Assembly (NCBI GenBank): GCA_015486425.1
Contig: WFRQ01000585.1
Coordinates: 1 to 9,500 of the forward strand
From: Deltaproteobacteria bacterium
GTDB lineage: Bacteria; Desulfobacterota; Dissulfuribacteria; Dissulfuribacterales; QOAL01
Direction: 5' to 3'
DNA: 9,500 nt
Within the stretch, counting starts at the first letter, position 1; the number at the start of each line of letters is the position of its first letter. The translations under genes were made by a program, and so were the position numbers. Under the pieces are notes generated by a model. That model did no database searches. It was not told the origin of the DNA and saw only the letters and a program-made list of their open reading frames with translations. Of the stretch, positions 7,584 through 9,500 are shown in pieces.

Positions 7584-7692
7584 GTATCTGCTCACAGGGG
7601 GCTGCAGATACAAGGCGGAGGACGTGCAGACGTACTTCCTGTACTTCAAGCGTCTGACAACGCCGTAGATGCGGTACCCTGTGAGCAGATAC
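7584..7692. repeat. 109-bp palindromic repeat element with 16-bp perfect terminal inverted repeats
   Basis: Perfect ends GTATCTGCTCACAGGG (7584-7599) and CCCTGTGAGCAGATAC (7677-7692). The inner part is also partly self-complementary (GCAGACG around 7626 with CGTCTGAC around 7651; GTAC-TTCCT-GTAC at the centre). There is no coding frame. It is unrelated to the other two repeat families in the window. Its size and structure fit a MITE or REP-type element; only one copy is seen here and no clear target duplication. Confidence 0.85.
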
Positions 7693-7980
7693 ACAAATTA
7701 TTCACCTGCGGGTTTTAAACATACAAGGTGCATTCTGCGATTTTGCTCTTGAGCTGCAGGTTGAAAGGTTTTAGGGTGTCCCTGTGGCGTTTCTCCTGCT
7801 TTGCGTCAAGCTATCTTGCGCGTGTGATGTCCATATGGTCTGTGAAAATACACTGGGCAGCGCAATGTTCAGGCTGATGGTTTTGATGCTGGTTATCCTT
7901 GGCACAACCAGGTCGGAGGAGTAATATTTGTGAAATCCTGCACCGGAGTCTGAAAGCTCCTGCGGTTTCCCACCCCATTT
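7693..7980. other. Non-coding stretch ahead of an orphan terminator
   Basis: No convincing gene. The best open frame on the plus strand (GTG at 7784 to TAA at 7922; about 46 residues with a hydrophobic tail from M28) lacks a ribosome binding site. The stretch ends at a strong intrinsic terminator, so it may be the body of a small RNA or the remnant of a lost gene. I see no promoter that settles this. Confidence 0.35.
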
Positions 7981-8018
7981 TGAGGCCCTGCGAACATCAG
8001 GGCCTCATTTTCTAATTT
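7981..8018 (+). terminator. Strong intrinsic terminator without an assigned gene
   Basis: Perfect 10-bp stem TGAGGCCCTG (7981-7990) / CAGGGCCTCA (7998-8007), loop CGAACAT, followed by TTTTCTAATTTTT. The T-tract is only on the plus strand, so it ends a rightward transcript. The nearest upstream gene already has its own terminator at 7450-7488. Confidence 0.85.
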
Positions 8019-8265
8019 TTCACCTGCCGATTTCAGGATATGTTTTTATGTAATATGCAGATATGGCCGGTTTGATTCATGATTTCTCACATGCATTTTA
8101 GTGAAGGACTTGTTTGTGTCTAATATCTTCGGTTTTTGAAACGCTCAATTCAGAACACATTTATTTTGTCACTCTCTCCTTTCTGATCTGTTCTTCGATG
8201 TTTCTCATATTCACATGCTTGCCAGACACATGGCAGCACAATTTATGCTGCATAAAGTAACAAGT
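8019..8265. other. A/T-rich gene-free stretch
   Basis: No gene or promoter recognised. The only structure noted is a hairpin GCAGCA (8233-8238) / TGCTGC (8246-8251), with a 7-base loop and no T-tract, lying just before module B. Confidence 0.4.
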
Positions 8266-8480
8266 GTTGCGTTTTGTATCGTTGCCTGACGCAACATGTG
8301 TGAGAAGTCAAGTTTTTATATCAGTGCTGCTTTCATTTCATTACATTTTAAGGATCGCATTTTTGTTGTGGTATCAACTTGTTGTAAGGTGGAAAATTTG
8401 TCGCGTTTCATGATGCAACAATTGAAAATATTTTTTTTGTGTGTTATCAAGGATAGTCTTATGAAGTTTCGTAATGAAAC
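8266..8480 (+). promoter_or_regulatory. Regulatory module B: three dyads plus IHF site (putative enhancer)
   Basis: GTTGC half-site (8266-8270), then after 10 bases dyad 1 GTTGC-CTGAC-GCAAC (8281-8295), dyad 2 GTTTC-ATGAT-GCAAC (8405-8419) and dyad 3 GTTTC-GTAAT-GAAAC (8466-8480). An exact IHF match lies between dyads 1 and 2. This is the order and spacing of module A (4011-4217). The sequence between the dyads is diverged but shows shared islands such as TTTTTATA followed by CTGCT. It precedes a consensus sigma-54 promoter and the second transporter gene. Confidence 0.65.
8372..8384 (+). promoter_or_regulatory. IHF site in module B
   Basis: TATCAACTTGTTG is an exact match to WATCAA-N4-TTR. 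It lies 91 bp after the start of dyad 1, the same place as the near-match in module A, with shared flanking bases (GTATCA, then TAA after the site). Confidence 0.6.
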
Positions 8481-8486
8481 ATAAAT

Positions 8487-8616
8487 AATTTATCCGAAAA
8501 CAGCTCAAAGCTGAAAGCTCAAGGCTCAAAGCAAAAGAAGCGCTAATTTGCTGGTTCCCAAACTCCGGTTTGGGAACTATAAACTGGAAGCTCCTGCTTC
8601 CCCACTTCCTTGAGCA
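8487..8616. repeat. Dispersed double-hairpin repeat with heptad array, copy 2
   Basis: Same order as the copy at 1646-1788: ATTTATCCGAAAA, a heptad array (8502-8536, four AGCTCAA-type units then AGCAAAA), a hairpin with 10-bp arms GTTCCCAAAC (8554-8563) and GTTTGGGAAC (8568-8577), then GGAAGC-TCCT-GCTTCC (8586-8601). The closing CTTTGAGC is degraded to CCTTGAGC. It begins 6 bp after dyad 3 of module B, in the same direction as copy 1. Confidence 0.85.
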
Positions 8617-8722
8617 CACAATTTAATAAACTGCAAGAGCGTATTTTTATTGTTCGTTGTGCCCACGCCGGGAATGGCGGTTGCCGTGAAATTTTATTAT
8701 AACCTGATGTGGTTGATAGCCG

Positions 8723-8738
8723 TGGCACATGGGTTGCA
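8723..8738 (+). promoter_or_regulatory. Sigma-54 promoter of the second transporter gene
   Basis: TGGCAC-ATGGG-TTGCA matches the -24/-12 consensus fully, with GG (8724-8725) and GC (8736-8737) 10 bases apart. The start of transcription would be near 8748, leaving a leader of about 300 bases. Module B dyads lie about 280-470 bp upstream, about 130 bp of which is the inserted repeat. Confidence 0.85.
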
Positions 8739-8748
8739 GATGCTGGCA

Positions 8749-9054
8749 CTGTTTGCTGCATTAATAAAGCCAAGCAGTTTTTTATCCTGGCTCATAGGGA
8801 GGCCGGACAGAATCAGGGAGCGATGTAGCGGAAATGTCGCTGCAGCATGCTCACTATGAGTATTTGCAGGAAGATAATAACCAACCTAAAACTGAATGTC
8901 GGCAGGGAAGCCTTGATTTCCTGTTTTCTGCCTGGATCAAGGCTATGTGTGCCTGATTTCACACTGGCATGTAAGCATTATGATGTCAGCCTATAGAGGG
9001 GAGTTATATTTTGAAGTTGTTTAACAGCATAAGTTTTCAGGAGGGATCAACATT
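8749..9054 (+). promoter_or_regulatory. Long structured 5' leader of the second transporter gene
   Basis: Predicted untranslated leader with notable pairing. A 9-bp perfect stem AGCCTTGAT (8909-8917) / ATCAAGGCT (8936-8944) interleaves with GGCAG (8901-8905) / CTGCC (8928-8932), giving a possible H-type pseudoknot or two exclusive folds. A further 7-bp stem CTGGCAT / ATGTCAG (one G-U pair) follows in 8966-8991. The Shine-Dalgarno AGGAGGG (9039-9045) is 9 bases before the ATG at 9055. It matches no riboswitch class I know. Confidence 0.4.
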
Positions 9055-9500
9055 ATGAAATTTTTTCAACGTATTGGTTTGCAAAGCCTGTTTTTCTCAA
9101 TGGTAATGCTTGCCTTGTATGCGGTACCGGTTTTTGCAGGTGAAGGCGAGGCTGTAGTACCGGATTTTACCCTGAAGATGGGTATTGTAATGGGAGTGCT
9201 GGTGCTGGCTATTCTCATGTTCATATTTGAATGGGTCAGGGTGGATGTGGTTGGTATTATAATGATGGTAATACTTCCAATCCTTGGAGTTGTCACGCCC
9301 AAGGAGGCCATTAGCGGCCTTTCGAGTAATGCTGTTGTGTCCATCATTGCAGTTATCATCATTGGTGCGGGGCTTGACAAGACCGGATGTATGAATGTGC
9401 TTGCCCGTCATATTCTGAAGCTCGCCGGCAAATCAGAAAGTCGCATCATGACGCTCATTTCCGCTACAGTTGCATTCATCTCCAGTTTTATGCAGAATAT
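9055..9500 (+). CDS. SLC13/ion-transporter-superfamily permease, N-terminal part
   Basis: The frame is open from ATG 9055 to the window edge (148 complete codons), so it is a partial gene. A hydrophobic leader (about 9-28, ending VPVFAG) is followed by helices at about 41-59, 62-80, 92-107 and 130-147. The stretch VRVDVVGIIMMVILPILG (61-78), TPKEAISGLSSNAVVSI (81-97) and IGAGLDKTG (103-111) is typical of SLC13/DASS-type permeases, whose members carry sulfate, di- and tricarboxylates or other anions. The substrate cannot be assigned from this part. Start choice rests on the strong RBS. It shares its upstream regulatory module with the transporter at 4630, so the two are probably co-regulated. 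Confidence 0.85.
   Translation, partial: MKFFQRIGLQSLFFSMVMLALYAVPVFAGEGEAVVPDFTLKMGIVMGVLVLAILMFIFEWVRVDVVGIIMMVILPILGVVTPKEAISGLSSNAVVSIIAVIIIGAGLDKTGCMNVLARHILKLAGKSESRIMTLISATVAFISSFMQN

Noticed and set aside
7893..7912. TGGCAC at about 7899 considered as another sigma-54 promoter
   Set aside because: There is no GC at the -12 position (AACCA-GGTCG follows).
4011..8480. Modules A and B read as attachment sites or ends of a 4.3-kb mobile element, or as retron-like RNA
   Set aside because: No integrase, transposase or reverse transcriptase is present between them, and their placement upstream of two sigma-54 promoters explains them better. Not fully excluded.
8742..8758. Second TGGCAC just after the sigma-54 promoter
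   Set aside because: The following TTGC is only 3 bases away, so the GG-N10-GC spacing fails.
8650..8859. Open frame of about 69 residues with a hydrophobic stretch (plus strand)
   Set aside because: It needs a TTG start, has no ribosome binding site, and the consensus sigma-54 promoter at 8723-8738 lies inside it.

Overview
The window shows one complete two-component system, a transporter + universal stress protein operon, the start of a second transporter gene, and an unusually large share of structured non-coding DNA. Organism: a Gram-negative, sigma-54-using bacterium. The NtrC-type regulator, the transporter families and the dispersed palindromic repeats suggest a deltaproteobacterium (Desulfobacterota, perhaps a sulfate reducer or syntroph). 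This placement is an inference; no marker gene is present.

Left third (minus strand): a membrane histidine kinase (3363-1879) is followed 300 bp downstream by an NtrC-family sigma-54 activator (1578-181). The gap between them holds a hairpin-rich dispersed repeat (about 1646-1788). A second repeat family, a long imperfect palindrome resembling a MITE, abuts the end of the regulator gene (1-170) and recurs at 4225-4397.

Middle (plus strand): a gene-free stretch (3364-4629) leads into a NhaD/ArsB-type ion transporter with an extra His-rich periplasmic domain (4630-6426). It is followed by a tandem universal stress protein (6470-7423) and a good intrinsic terminator. Right part: 1.6 kb of non-coding DNA with a 109-bp palindromic element, an orphan terminator and further repeats. 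A second transporter gene of the SLC13/ion-transporter type starts at 9055 and runs off the window.

Main finding: the two transporter genes share a diverged copy of the same upstream regulatory module (4011-4217 and 8266-8480). Each copy has a GTTGC half-site abutting a GTTGC-N5-GCAAC dyad, then an IHF-like site about 91 bp further on, then two more 15-bp dyads of the form RTTTC-N5-GMAAC at nearly the same spacing. Downstream of each lies a near-consensus sigma-54 promoter (4425-4440 and 8723-8738). This is the layout expected for enhancers of an NtrC-type activator, and such an activator is encoded next door. The proposed circuit is: kinase senses a periplasmic signal, the regulator binds the dyads, and RNA polymerase-sigma-54 transcribes both transporters plus the stress protein. 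In both copies a different mobile-type repeat sits 6-7 bp after the last dyad, between enhancer and promoter. The link between this regulator and these sites is inferred, not shown.
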